Origin: Bacteroidota bacterium
Lineage (GTDB): Bacteria > Bacteroidota > Bacteroidia > Chitinophagales > Saprospiraceae
NCBI GenBank assembly: GCA_029567325.1
Contig: JAKQLF010000269.1
Span: 1-33,552, forward strand
Direction of reading: 5' to 3'
Length of the DNA stretch: 33,552 bases
The position numbers and the translations under genes are program-made. The notes under the pieces are model-generated. The model saw only the letters and a program-made list of their open reading frames with translations. It had not been told where the DNA came from and did not search any database. This document shows positions 27,057 through 33,552 of the stretch, one piece after another (position 1 is the first letter of the stretch; the number at the start of each line of letters is the position of its first letter).

Positions 27057-27087
27057 CAAAGAAATTTTGTCATTTAAAAAAAACCAA

Positions 27088-27121
27088 AATGGCAAGGCAC
27101 CAATAAATGTGCCTTGCCATT
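27088..27121. terminator. Bidirectional intrinsic terminator
   Basis: AATGGCAAGGCAC (27088-27100) and GTGCCTTGCCATT (27109-27121) form a perfect 13-bp stem with an 8-base loop. T-rich tracts flank both sides: TTTTTT at 27123-27128 for the plus strand, and the complement of the A-run at 27076-27083 for the minus strand. It lies 26 bases beyond the stop of the phytase-like gene, so it mainly ends that transcript. Confidence 0.9.
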
Positions 27122-27146
27122 ATTTTTTAAAACCAAAATATGAAAT

Positions 27147-30100
27147 CTACATTTTCACAAACTTGATCATTTGCATGTCCTTTGTTTGAATAAAATAAAT
27201 GCCTGGCTGATAATCACTAATATCCGCATTGTCTGTATTTCTAAAAACCTTCAAAAATTTCCCACTTAAATTAAAAATAGCGAAATCGGTAGTTTGATTT
27301 AATCGTATTTCTTTAGTGGCTGGATTAGGATAGACTATTAAAGTCGGCTGAATACCAGAAACTTCCTCATTGGATGTAGATAAATCATTGATGCTAAAAA
27401 AGCTCACACTTCCACTCACTTCATTGGCAACAATCAACATTGGAAAACCATTTGGACTATCCTCTGCAGCAACAAAAATGACGTGTTCTGGACCTAAATC
27501 ACCAGCATCTGCCGATTCTACATCCGCAGTAAAATTTCTGTTATTGAAGTAGGTTTTATACGCAGGTTTCAATGGATTAGTAACATCATAAACCATCACA
27601 CCACCAATTCTTTCTAGACCAATAAATGCATATGTTTTTCCATCAATTTCACCAATAGTGATGGCTTCTGGCTCAGGGCCTTTGTCATCACTTCTATTTT
27701 TCTTGGTATTATTGGTATTAGATGCATTGAAATTAGCAGGATAGGCCTCAGCAGTTATTTTCTCTAATTCATTTCCGCTGTCCCAAACCATATTGCCATA
27801 AGCATCCCAGATGGTAAATGATCTTGCTCCAAAAGCAAACAATTTTTCAAATGTGCCGTCACCATTAAGGTCACCGATTTGTTTAGTCACATTCAATCTA
27901 CCAGCCTTAGCTTTGGTATCTGCAAGAGCTGGACTTACTGTCAAAGCACTAATTCTTTCAGATTCTGCACCGCCTAAGAAACCTGGATATTCTCTTACAT
28001 CACCTTCATTTACAGTAATATAGTAGGTTTGACTATCGTGAACCATTGCAGTTATCGCATCTGGTTGGTACATTCCAAATATGTTGTAATCATTTATCTT
28101 AATGTCAGTGTCGTTGTTATTGGCATCAAGGCCTGATTTACCAGCTTCCATGGTGATAACACCCAATTGCACTTTGGCTGCGTTTGTTGGATCTAAGCCA
28201 AAATCGTTGTCATTGATCACAATGAAAGACTTCATTTCTTCAACCCAAGCTAATCCTTCAGCTTTATCATTAGGAGTATATCCAAGGGAAGGAAGGTTAA
28301 ACATTTTGAGCTTGAAAGCAACATTTACGCCTTCAGCAGTAATTTCTTCCGCTGTTCTGCCTTCCCATGCTTCTGCAGTTCTAGAAAGGATATCTGTAGC
28401 AAAGTTTAAATCAACTTCGTACACATATTTTTTACCATTTGCAGTGACATCATCATCGCGCTCCATCACATAAATCTTTCCATTACCAGCATAAAAGGCA
28501 TCACCCATTTTATCCATTGCTGTTTTTCTAAGATCTGGTCTTTCAAGCAAATAGATGTATTCATGTTGTGGAATTCCAGATTTGTTCATCGCCAAAATTC
28601 GGATCACTTGTGAAGTTCCTCTTTTGGAAGTATTTGGATTGTCTAAAGGAGATTGAATGAATGCATAAATCATGTCATTCTCTTGATCCATTGCAATGGC
28701 TTCAAATCCTCTGTTCGCTCTTCTTTTGTTGTATACTTCTGGAAATGTTTCAGAACCATAATAACCCTCCGCTTGACCTCCAAGAGCTCCAGTACCTTTA
28801 GCTACAAAACGGTGAAGCATCTTTCCATTAGCATCAAAATGATAAACTGCAGGACGGTATTCATCACACATCCAATAAGTATTATCATCGGCATCAATCA
28901 CAATGCCTTCCATATCTGCACCAAATCTGTCATATCCTAGAGAATCAAAAAATACATCTCCAACTTTGAATTCTGCACCAGTAGCATTTGCCAAAGGTCC
29001 TACAGGAATTTCGTCTGCTCCTGGAATGTTTGGTAAACCTGTAATTGGGTGTTTCACGCCAAGGCTATCTTCCCAATAAAGAAAAGTAGTATCTTGAAGA
29101 CTTACTTGTCCTGAATTCACATCCAAAGTGAATTTCAAAATTCTAGATTGGAAGTCAGGTAAAATAAATGGTCTCAATGCATTTACAGCACTATTATCAC
29201 TGATTTTTACACCATTTACAGGTTCACCATTTGGGCCTCTGTCTGGGTGTGAAACAAAATGAAGCTTTGAAACTTTACCATCTGCCATTTCCACACTTTG
29301 AGGGTAAATACCAGAAAGACCTCCAAATCTTACCGCATTACCATCTATTTGAGTTCCGAAATTAGGGGAATTCAAATCAGCTGTTTGAGTAAGTGTTGGT
29401 TGTGCTCCATGATTTTTGAATCCAAGTGGACTGATTTCCACAAGAGCATTTGTAGTAAGGTTTATAACTGCGAATGCATTGTTTTCCTGTAAAGTAACAA
29501 AAGCTTGTTTGTCATCTGGTGAAACCGCCACATATTCAGGTTCTAGATCCATTGCTACCGTGATCGCAGAATTTACATCCAATTTTATTCCTCTGTTGAT
29601 GAGTTGAAATTTCCTTGCGTTATAAGCTGTGAATTTTACTGTTGTCACAGTCGCATTCAATGCGCCACTACTTACATCAATGATTGAAACAGATCCTTCT
29701 GGATTTTTTGAAACATAATCATCGGCAGTGACACCATCTCCACTGAAAGGTTCGCCTTCGTTCGCAACGATTACTTTGGTTCCAGCGTGATTGAATGTAA
29801 GCATATCAGGCAACGCACCTACTTCTACTGATGAAATCACCTCTCCATCCAAGTTTAAAAATACCACTTTTCCAGGTTCATAATTGTTCTTGGCTTCAAC
29901 TGCAACGGCAACCAAATCCTGTGAAACAGCAACGCTATTCACTCCTCCACCATAAGTTTCCATCGAAACTTCTTTGATCAATGTTGGATTTGAAGGATTC
30001 TTTACGTCAAGGATTGTAATGGAATTTTTACTAGCATTGGTAAAAAATGTTTTTTTACTTGCTGCGTGATAAGCTGCGATCTCTGCTGCACCTTCATCGA

Positions 30101-30206
30101 AGACTCCAGTGGCATAAGTGCCCAGCTTTTTAAAGTTTAATTCTTGTCCAAAGCCAGTGGCTGCAAGGCATAGAATAAGTAAAAGGGGTAGAATTTTTCT
30201 TAGCAT
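27147..30206 (-). CDS. Secreted choice-of-anchor I / esterase-like phytase-domain protein with T9SS sorting domain
   Basis: This 1019-residue protein has a signal peptide (about 1-20, ending GFGQ). It begins as a choice-of-anchor I beta-propeller (25 to about 285, with GVNSVAVSQDLVAVAVE and LPDMLTFNHAGTKVIVANEG). At about 290-670 it switches to an esterase-like phytase domain with FGGLSGIYPQ, HPDRGPNGEPVNG, DMEGIVIDADDNTYWMCDEY and GFEAIAMDQENDMIYAFIQSPLDNP. It then returns to the propeller (about 680-930, with DAITAMVHDSQTYYITVNEGD and GPEPEAITIGEIDGKTYAFIGLERIGGV). The last 66 residues are a type IX secretion sorting domain (YPNPATKEIRL, QPGIYFIQTKD). It is therefore probably on the cell surface or released. 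It may act on phosphate esters, but the phytase-like family is mostly uncharacterised. Confidence 0.9.
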   Translation of the reverse strand: MLRKILPLLLILCLAATGFGQELNFKKLGTYATGVFDEGAAEIAAYHAASKKTFFTNASKNSITILDVKNPSNPTLIKEVSMETYGGGVNSVAVSQDLVAVAVEAKNNYEPGKVVFLNLDGEVISSVEVGALPDMLTFNHAGTKVIVANEGEPFSGDGVTADDYVSKNPEGSVSIIDVSSGALNATVTTVKFTAYNARKFQLINRGIKLDVNSAITVAMDLEPEYVAVSPDDKQAFVTLQENNAFAVINLTTNALVEISPLGFKNHGAQPTLTQTADLNSPNFGTQIDGNAVRFGGLSGIYPQSVEMADGKVSKLHFVSHPDRGPNGEPVNGVKISDNSAVNALRPFILPDFQSRILKFTLDVNSGQVSLQDTTFLYWEDSLGVKHPITGLPNIPGADEIPVGPLANATGAEFKVGDVFFDSLGYDRFGADMEGIVIDADDNTYWMCDEYRPAVYHFDANGKMLHRFVAKGTGALGGQAEGYYGSETFPEVYNKRRANRGFEAIAMDQENDMIYAFIQSPLDNPNTSKRGTSQVIRILAMNKSGIPQHEYIYLLERPDLRKTAMDKMGDAFYAGNGKIYVMERDDDVTANGKKYVYEVDLNFATDILSRTAEAWEGRTAEEITAEGVNVAFKLKMFNLPSLGYTPNDKAEGLAWVEEMKSFIVINDNDFGLDPTNAAKVQLGVITMEAGKSGLDANNNDTDIKINDYNIFGMYQPDAITAMVHDSQTYYITVNEGDVREYPGFLGGAESERISALTVSPALADTKAKAGRLNVTKQIGDLNGDGTFEKLFAFGARSFTIWDAYGNMVWDSGNELEKITAEAYPANFNASNTNNTKKNRSDDKGPEPEAITIGEIDGKTYAFIGLERIGGVMVYDVTNPLKPAYKTYFNNRNFTADVESADAGDLGPEHVIFVAAEDSPNGFPMLIVANEVSGSVSFFSINDLSTSNEEVSGIQPTLIVYPNPATKEIRLNQTTDFAIFNLSGKFLKVFRNTDNADISDYQPGIYFIQTKDMQMIKFVKM

Positions 30207-30594
30207 AACTTATGATTTTTGTTAATGTCAATCTCAAACGCAAAGAAAACCTTACTTGACCTAAAGAGTAGAATCGAGACAATTATCTAAAAATCATCAT
30301 TAGTTTATGGGAATATTAAGGGTTGGCAATTTTTATTTGAATGCTTAAGATTAAAGTTACATAGGGGATTCTTTTGGTTAACATACCGAGATGGTTAAGC
30401 TTAGTTTCACAAGAACATTGCTAATACTGTTTGATAGACTTACTACCTATGAATACAATATTCGAGACAAGGAAGCTACACCTGAAATATAAATGTTATA
30501 ACAAGTAAGGCCAAACATTAGATTTTGATCAAACAGTGTATAAGGTGGCAGCAAAAAAAATAAAACAAAATAAATTTAACCATCACTCTTTTAT

Positions 30595-30602
30595 TACCTT
30601 TG
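30595..30602 (+). promoter_or_regulatory. Possible -7 box (TACCTTTG)
   Basis: This is a full match to the Bacteroidota -7 consensus TAnnTTTG, without a clear TTG at -33. A transcript from here would have a leader of about 235 bases before the LuxR-type gene and would contain the 13-codon frame MKKPDSMIQESDV at 30649-30690. Confidence 0.3.
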
Positions 30603-30754
30603 TTAACTAGGATGTTTCTTATACTTCATTGATTATAACCTGAATGGCATGAAAAAACCAGATAGTATGATACAAGAATCAGATGTATAATTTATAATCA
30701 AATTTCAACTTTTAATAGTTTTTTAGATATAAGAATAATTCTGTTGCACAAGAA

Positions 30755-30781
30755 TTGACTGTTTTTATATTAATATATTTT
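30755..30781 (+). promoter_or_regulatory. Possible promoter of the PAS-LuxR regulator
   Basis: TTG at 30755-30757 is followed after 16 bases by TATATTTT (30774-30781), one mismatch from TAnnTTTG. It lies 59 bases upstream of the ATG at 30841. The spacing is slightly short and the region is very AT-rich, so chance is possible. Confidence 0.3.
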
Positions 30782-30840
30782 ATTATTTAGATACATCCCA
30801 ATTTTGCTATTTAATCATAAAGCTAAATTTAAGAGCAATT

Positions 30841-31614
30841 ATGGAAGAACGGCTAAACCCAATAAGGCTTAAAAAATTTGAAAAATCTATCAGAAGACAT
30901 TCAGACAGTCAAATTGATTACACAAGATACTTTCAGCCTTACATTGATAAAATCGAAGATTTTGCAATTGGCCCAAGTTTTTGGTTGATACCAGAACAAA
31001 TCAACATGGAATTTTTTGATGCAAGTGAAAATATTGATCAATTAACGCCATTTCGAAGAGATCAATGGAAACAACAAACCGTTCATTTTTGGCTGGAAAA
31101 TATTCACCCAGATGATAGGGATTTTTTTCTTGCTGCCACATTTCTTTCTATTGAATTTCTTGGGTTGTATGAACATATCAATATCAATCTTTATCTGAGA
31201 ATGTTAAATGTGAATAATCAATTCAGATGGGTTCTTATTCAGTATCCTACAAGGTGCCACAATGATAAATCAGAAGTAATTGCGGGATTGGTCATTATAA
31301 CAGATATCAGTCATTTGCAATTGGGCAGTCATTGCATTATGACGGTCATGGATAAAATGAATAAATCCAACAAATTTTATACCCTAAAATACGAAAAAAC
31401 TGAGCTCAAAGAACATAATCTTCCACAACTTGGTAAAAGGCAACAGGAAGTTTTAGAATTGATTGCAAAAGGGCTTACTACCCCACAAATTGCTGCAGCA
31501 CTCTTTATTTCTTATAATACTGTTGAAAACCACAAGCGCAATCTAAGACAAAAGCTTGGTGCGAAAACTTCTGGAGAACTGATTGCATATGCTTTTAAGT
31601 ATCAATTGTTATAA
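30841..31614 (+). CDS. PAS-domain LuxR-type transcriptional regulator
   Basis: This 257-residue cytosolic regulator has an N-terminal PAS_3-like sensor domain (about 45-160, with FWLENIHPDDRDFF and FRWVLIQYPTR) and a C-terminal LuxR/GerE helix-turn-helix (196-257: LGKRQQEVLELIAKGLTTPQ, then IAAALFISYNTVENHKRNL). There is no receiver domain or acyl-homoserine-lactone-binding domain, so it probably senses a small ligand or redox state directly. It stands alone, 113 bases before the next gene's ATG. The nearby SnoaL-like and FISUMP genes are possible targets, by position only. Confidence 0.88.
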   Translation: MEERLNPIRLKKFEKSIRRHSDSQIDYTRYFQPYIDKIEDFAIGPSFWLIPEQINMEFFDASENIDQLTPFRRDQWKQQTVHFWLENIHPDDRDFFLAATFLSIEFLGLYEHININLYLRMLNVNNQFRWVLIQYPTRCHNDKSEVIAGLVIITDISHLQLGSHCIMTVMDKMNKSNKFYTLKYEKTELKEHNLPQLGKRQQEVLELIAKGLTTPQIAAALFISYNTVENHKRNLRQKLGAKTSGELIAYAFKYQLL

Positions 31615-31727
31615 AAATTGATAGATATCTACTATTTAATTCTAGCCATTTAGGTTATAATTTTGTGTTGTTAATTTAGGTACTATTGATATCTATTGTT
31701 ATTCCCCATATTAAACTTTTATTGGCT

Positions 31728-32204
31728 ATGAAACCTACAAATCTATCGTCAATTATTCTTCTAATTTTCCTATCAATTCAATCCATTTTCGCTCAAACAA
31801 TTAAAGAACCCAAAGCGGTTTCAAACCATTCTGAAGTACAGGAGGTCATAAAAGCGTTTGATGCTGCCTATCTTCAAAATGATGAAACAAAATTTAAATC
31901 ATTGCTTTCTAAAGACATTCAAGTATATGGCACAGATGCTAAAAATCTTTGGACTTTTGAAGTCTTCCAAAATCACATCAAGGATACCAACACAAAGGGC
32001 ATTCCTAAAATGCAACTGATCAAACAAAATGATATATTATTGGATGAAAAAGGTTATTCCGCATTTATCATAAGAGAAATGAGCTGGAAAGGTGTTTTTG
32101 AAAACAATACAATCAGACAGACTTTATTTTTTGTAAAAGAATCAGGAATTTGGAAAGTAAAATGTATTGTTCTTGGTCATTTGATTCCAGATGTAAGAGG
32201 ATGA
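31728..32204 (+). CDS. Secreted SnoaL/DUF4440-like (NTF2-fold) protein
   Basis: This 158-residue protein starts at ATG 31728 (MKPTNLSS), with a signal peptide ending SIFAQ (about 1-23). A TTG opening 14 codons earlier would spoil the signal and is rejected. The mature part fits the NTF2-like fold: helix EVIKAFDAAYLQNDETKFKS, strand LSKDIQVYGTDAKNLW, helix FEVFQNHIK, and paired strands with SAFIIREMSWKG, TIRQTLFFVKES and IWKVKCIVLGHL. Such proteins bind or isomerise small molecules, or only scaffold. The actual ligand is unknown. Confidence 0.75.
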   Translation: MKPTNLSSIILLIFLSIQSIFAQTIKEPKAVSNHSEVQEVIKAFDAAYLQNDETKFKSLLSKDIQVYGTDAKNLWTFEVFQNHIKDTNTKGIPKMQLIKQNDILLDEKGYSAFIIREMSWKGVFENNTIRQTLFFVKESGIWKVKCIVLGHLIPDVRG

Positions 32205-32272
32205 ATTTTCCTTAGATATTATTGGCTGACTTTAGCTAACCTTTTTATACTTTCCATTAATTATAAATTACC

Positions 32273-33496
32273 ATGAAAAAAATTTTAACCATACTTTTTG
32301 TCGTTTCTACCATTTGTGGTTTTTCCCAAAATGTAGGTATAAATAATCCAACTCCTCAGACAGCTTTGGATATTATAGGCAGATTACGTTTGTCACCTAT
32401 TGATGTTGAAGTAACCGGAAATGCGCCTTCTATACCTGCTAACCAAGGTTATTTTTCCTATTATGGCACACCAGTATCAGATTTTTTTTTGTTTCTTCCT
32501 GCTGGACATAAGGGCAGTTTTTTGGTAATTGAAAATACTACTCTAAAAGTATTGATTATACCTGGTGTGACAACTTTGAATAGTGGACAGCTGATCTTAC
32601 TTTTTTTTGGCGATACAGCATGGAAAGTAATATACACCAATGAAAGTAATTGGACAACTAGCGGCAACGCAAACACTGACGCTAGACTTAATTTTATAGG
32701 TACCACAGACGATGAGGATGTGGTCTTTAAAAGGAATAATACAGAAAAATTGAGATTGCAAGATAATGGAGTGACCATCAATGGGGTAATTACTATAAGC
32801 GATGTAAGCACCACAGGAGAAATCAAACCCTATGGTACATCTGGTTCTTCTGGTCAAGTACTCACCAGTAACGGAGACGGTACGATGTCTTGGACCTCTA
32901 TGCCCTCGGGATCATCTGTTGGTGTGGGTAATTATGGTACAGTGACCAATCCCATCACAGGTAAAACATGGTTGGATCGCAATTTGGGAGCTTCACAGGT
33001 TGCGACAAGTCCAACGGACGCAGCGAGTTTTGGCGACTTGTACCAATGGGGCCGCAATGCAGATGGGCATCAGCTACGCACATCCGGAACGACTGCTACG
33101 CTGGCAAGCATTTATTTTACGACCAGTGGTTTATTTATAACCGGCAGTTCTAATTGGTTGAGTGCTCTACAGACCCACATGTGGTCTGGTACCGCTGCAG
33201 AAAACAATCCTTGTCCTTCTGGATTTCGCATTCCTACTGCTGCAGAGTGGGAGCAAGAGAGAAGGACGTGGACAAGCAACAACTCTGAAGGAGCATTCGC
33301 CTCATCGCTTAAATTGCCGTTGGCGGGCCTCCGTGGCGAAAATAGTTTGCTCAGCTTTGTCGGCACCAACGGCTTCTATTGGAGCAGTACAGCGATTGGT
33401 GACTCTGCCCACTTCCTAAGCTTCAATAGTAGCGTTGCCGTAAACGAATTCTACCTTCGGGGGGATGGAAGATCAGTACGTTGCATAAAGGATTGA
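32273..33496 (+). CDS. Secreted FISUMP-domain (Fib_succ_major) protein, possible DGR target
   Basis: This 407-residue protein has a signal peptide (about 1-18, ending GFSQ). An N-terminal stalk resembles Bacteroidota tail-fibre-like proteins (NVGINNPTPQTALDI, RNNTEKLRLQDNGVTINGVI). The C-terminal FISUMP domain (about 225-407) has C-type-lectin-like landmarks: GKTWLDRNLGASQVATS, FGDLYQWGRNADGHQ, NPCPSGFRIPTAAEW, LKLPLAGLRG, FYWSST and SVRCIKD. FISUMP proteins are exported and probably bind ligands or surfaces. The domain is much richer in GC (33001-33060 is 58%) than the stalk (32641-32700 is 40%). Codon use in the last 41 residues is unusual; see the findings. A weak promoter candidate, TTG (32222) with TATACTTT (32246-32253), precedes the ATG. 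Confidence 0.9.
   Translation: MKKILTILFVVSTICGFSQNVGINNPTPQTALDIIGRLRLSPIDVEVTGNAPSIPANQGYFSYYGTPVSDFFLFLPAGHKGSFLVIENTTLKVLIIPGVTTLNSGQLILLFFGDTAWKVIYTNESNWTTSGNANTDARLNFIGTTDDEDVVFKRNNTEKLRLQDNGVTINGVITISDVSTTGEIKPYGTSGSSGQVLTSNGDGTMSWTSMPSGSSVGVGNYGTVTNPITGKTWLDRNLGASQVATSPTDAASFGDLYQWGRNADGHQLRTSGTTATLASIYFTTSGLFITGSSNWLSALQTHMWSGTAAENNPCPSGFRIPTAAEWEQERRTWTSNNSEGAFASSLKLPLAGLRGENSLLSFVGTNGFYWSSTAIGDSAHFLSFNSSVAVNEFYLRGDGRSVRCIKD
33371..33493 (+). other. Candidate DGR variable region at the 3' end of the FISUMP gene
   Basis: These codons (residues 367-407) lie between the conserved FYWSST and SVRCIKD motifs. Of the 26 codons between the ACA of SST and the AGA before SVR, 19 end in C or T, as expected if AAC/AAT template codons were mutated at adenines. 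All four Phe codons here are TTC, whereas the rest of the gene uses TTT 16 times and TTC once. No template repeat or reverse transcriptase lies in the window. Confidence 0.4.
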
Positions 33497-33532
33497 AGAC
33501 TTGAATTTATTAATTATCTTAAAATATAAATC

Positions 33533-33552
33533 TAGATAGATAGATAGATAGA
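33533..33552. repeat. TAGA tetranucleotide repeat at the window edge
   Basis: Five TAGA units run to the last base, so the true length is unknown. The repeat begins 36 bases after the FISUMP stop codon. Confidence 0.8.

Larger units (their letters stand above)
30207..30840. other. 634-base gap between divergent genes, no convincing gene
   Basis: This is AT-rich intergenic DNA between the phytase-like gene (minus) and the LuxR-type regulator (plus). It holds two possible plus-strand promoter sites (30595-30602 and 30755-30781), a 33-codon frame at 30391-30492 and a 13-codon frame at 30649-30690. Neither frame has supporting features beyond its start. No tRNA-like or riboswitch-like fold was recognised by eye. 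Confidence 0.6.

Noticed and set aside
26914-27189. 91-codon plus-strand frame
   Set aside because: It is translated mainly from the 8-bp repeat, runs through the strong terminator hairpin and ends inside the phytase-like gene.
28102-28473. 123-codon plus-strand frame
   Set aside because: It is a shadow of the phytase-like gene, with no recognisable protein features.
30391-30492. 33-codon plus-strand frame in the large gap
   Set aside because: There is no promoter, signal, conserved motif or coupling; it is within chance expectation for this length.
31622-31631. Palindrome TAGATATCTA after the LuxR-type gene
   Set aside because: A single 10-base AT-rich palindrome without spacing partners is expected by chance; it lacks lux-box structure.

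Overview
The window looks like chromosomal DNA of a free-living or environmental member of the Bacteroidota. The evidence is a SusC/SusD outer-membrane pair, a lipoprotein-type TamA (TamL), two proteins ending in type IX secretion sorting domains, a propeller/Y_Y_Y/LytS-type histidine kinase with a LytTR regulator, AT-rich coding sequence with few Shine-Dalgarno sites, and TAnnTTTG-like -7 boxes. The gene content and the short degenerate intergenic repeats would suit the Saprospiria, but that placement is inference. No rRNA, tRNA, CRISPR, transposase or phage gene was found.

Layout. 1-3827 (minus): the start of a SusD lipoprotein gene behind a complete SusC gene, preceded by a palindromic leader and an intergenic 11-bp tandem repeat. 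4437-6702 (minus): a DASH-type cryptochrome/photolyase and a SpoU/TrmH RNA methyltransferase. 6703-11224 (plus): TamL, whose start codon abuts the methyltransferase start, then a thioredoxin-like protein that overlaps a secreted cytochrome c/copper monooxygenase. 11319-11801 (minus): a small secreted protein with a TonB-C-like tail. 12065-20527 (plus): a long codirectional run holding two paralogous membrane proteins around an alpha/beta hydrolase, a decayed third paralogue, a tiny membrane protein, an acyltransferase, a Gfo/Idh/MocA oxidoreductase, a prolyl oligopeptidase and an HSL-type esterase. 20640-26170 (plus): a LytS/LytTR pair and a sodium:solute symporter. 26326-30206 (minus): a small secreted protein and a large T9SS-exported phytase-like/choice-of-anchor I protein with a strong bidirectional terminator. 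30841-33496 (plus): a PAS-LuxR regulator, a SnoaL-like secreted protein and a secreted FISUMP-domain protein.

The most interesting signals are these. (i) The last 41 codons of the FISUMP protein look like the variable region of a diversity-generating retroelement; the reverse transcriptase and template repeat would have to lie beyond the window. (ii) An AT-rich hydrolase plus membrane-protein cassette is bracketed by roughly 120-bp diverged direct repeats, one intact and one pseudogenised. (iii) A redoxin and a cytochrome c/copper monooxygenase are translationally coupled, like a split form of a fused oxidase. (iv) Several intergenic spaces carry unrelated 7-, 8-, 11- and 23-bp degenerate tandem repeats, two of which run into gene stop codons.
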